A stretch of 6,338 nt of DNA from Hyphomonadaceae bacterium (GTDB taxonomy: Bacteria; Pseudomonadota; Alphaproteobacteria; Caulobacterales; Hyphomonadaceae), in contig JAUYSA010000287.1 in NCBI GenBank assembly GCA_030696545.1, positions 1 to 6,338 on the forward strand. Reading direction: 5' to 3'. The notes below the pieces were generated by a model that searched no databases, was not told where the DNA came from, and was given only the letters and a program-made list of their open reading frames with translations. This document shows positions 6,315 to 6,338 of the stretch, piece after piece. A program made the translations under genes and the position numbers. Every line of letters begins with the position of its first letter. The first letter of the stretch is position 1.

Positions 6315-6338
6315 GGGTGCGATCTCGCTGATGGGCGA

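Noticed and set aside
6317..6338. Start of another gene after moaC (GTG 6317 or ATG 6331)
   Set aside because: The GTG frame stops within five codons and the ATG leaves only two codons before the window ends, so nothing can be supported.

Overview
The window comes from a GC-rich bacterial chromosome, most likely an alphaproteobacterium. The evidence is a secreted TIGR02301-type protein (a family I know from Alphaproteobacteria), a class I dihydroorotase, strong G/C preference at third codon positions, and tight gene spacing. I cannot place the genus; a sphingomonad or a Caulobacterales/Hyphomonadaceae relative would fit. No phage, transposon, CRISPR or other mobile-element signature was seen.

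Layout from left to right: (1) the 3' part of a dihydroorotase gene (pyrC, + strand) runs in from the left edge. (2) One base after its stop, a six-helix voltage-gated-type K+ channel gene begins (+), with a GLG filter variant and a C-terminal four-cysteine knuckle. (3) A convergent gene (- strand) encodes a membrane-bound PAS-containing hybrid histidine kinase. Its reading frame stays open for about 69 codons beyond the first ATG without any standard start codon, so its N-terminus is unsettled. (4) A small signal-peptide protein of the TIGR02301 family lies upstream on the same strand. (5) Divergent from it is a tRNA-Leu(UAA) gene with encoded CCA, followed by a terminator-like hairpin whose T-run overlaps the stop codon of the next gene. 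(6) moeA (-) and moaC (+), two molybdenum cofactor genes, stand head to head with a 49-base gap.

The genes fall into separate functional pieces: pyrimidine synthesis, an ion channel, an orphan two-component sensor, an uncharacterised exported protein, translation, and molybdopterin synthesis. Only moaC and moeA share a pathway: MoaC acts early (cyclic pyranopterin monophosphate formation) and MoeA late (molybdate insertion). This looks like ordinary chromosomal background. I do not see convincing evidence of a new multi-gene system. The points most worth checking are the kinase start, the channel's filter and cysteine knuckle, and the divergent moeA/moaC control region.
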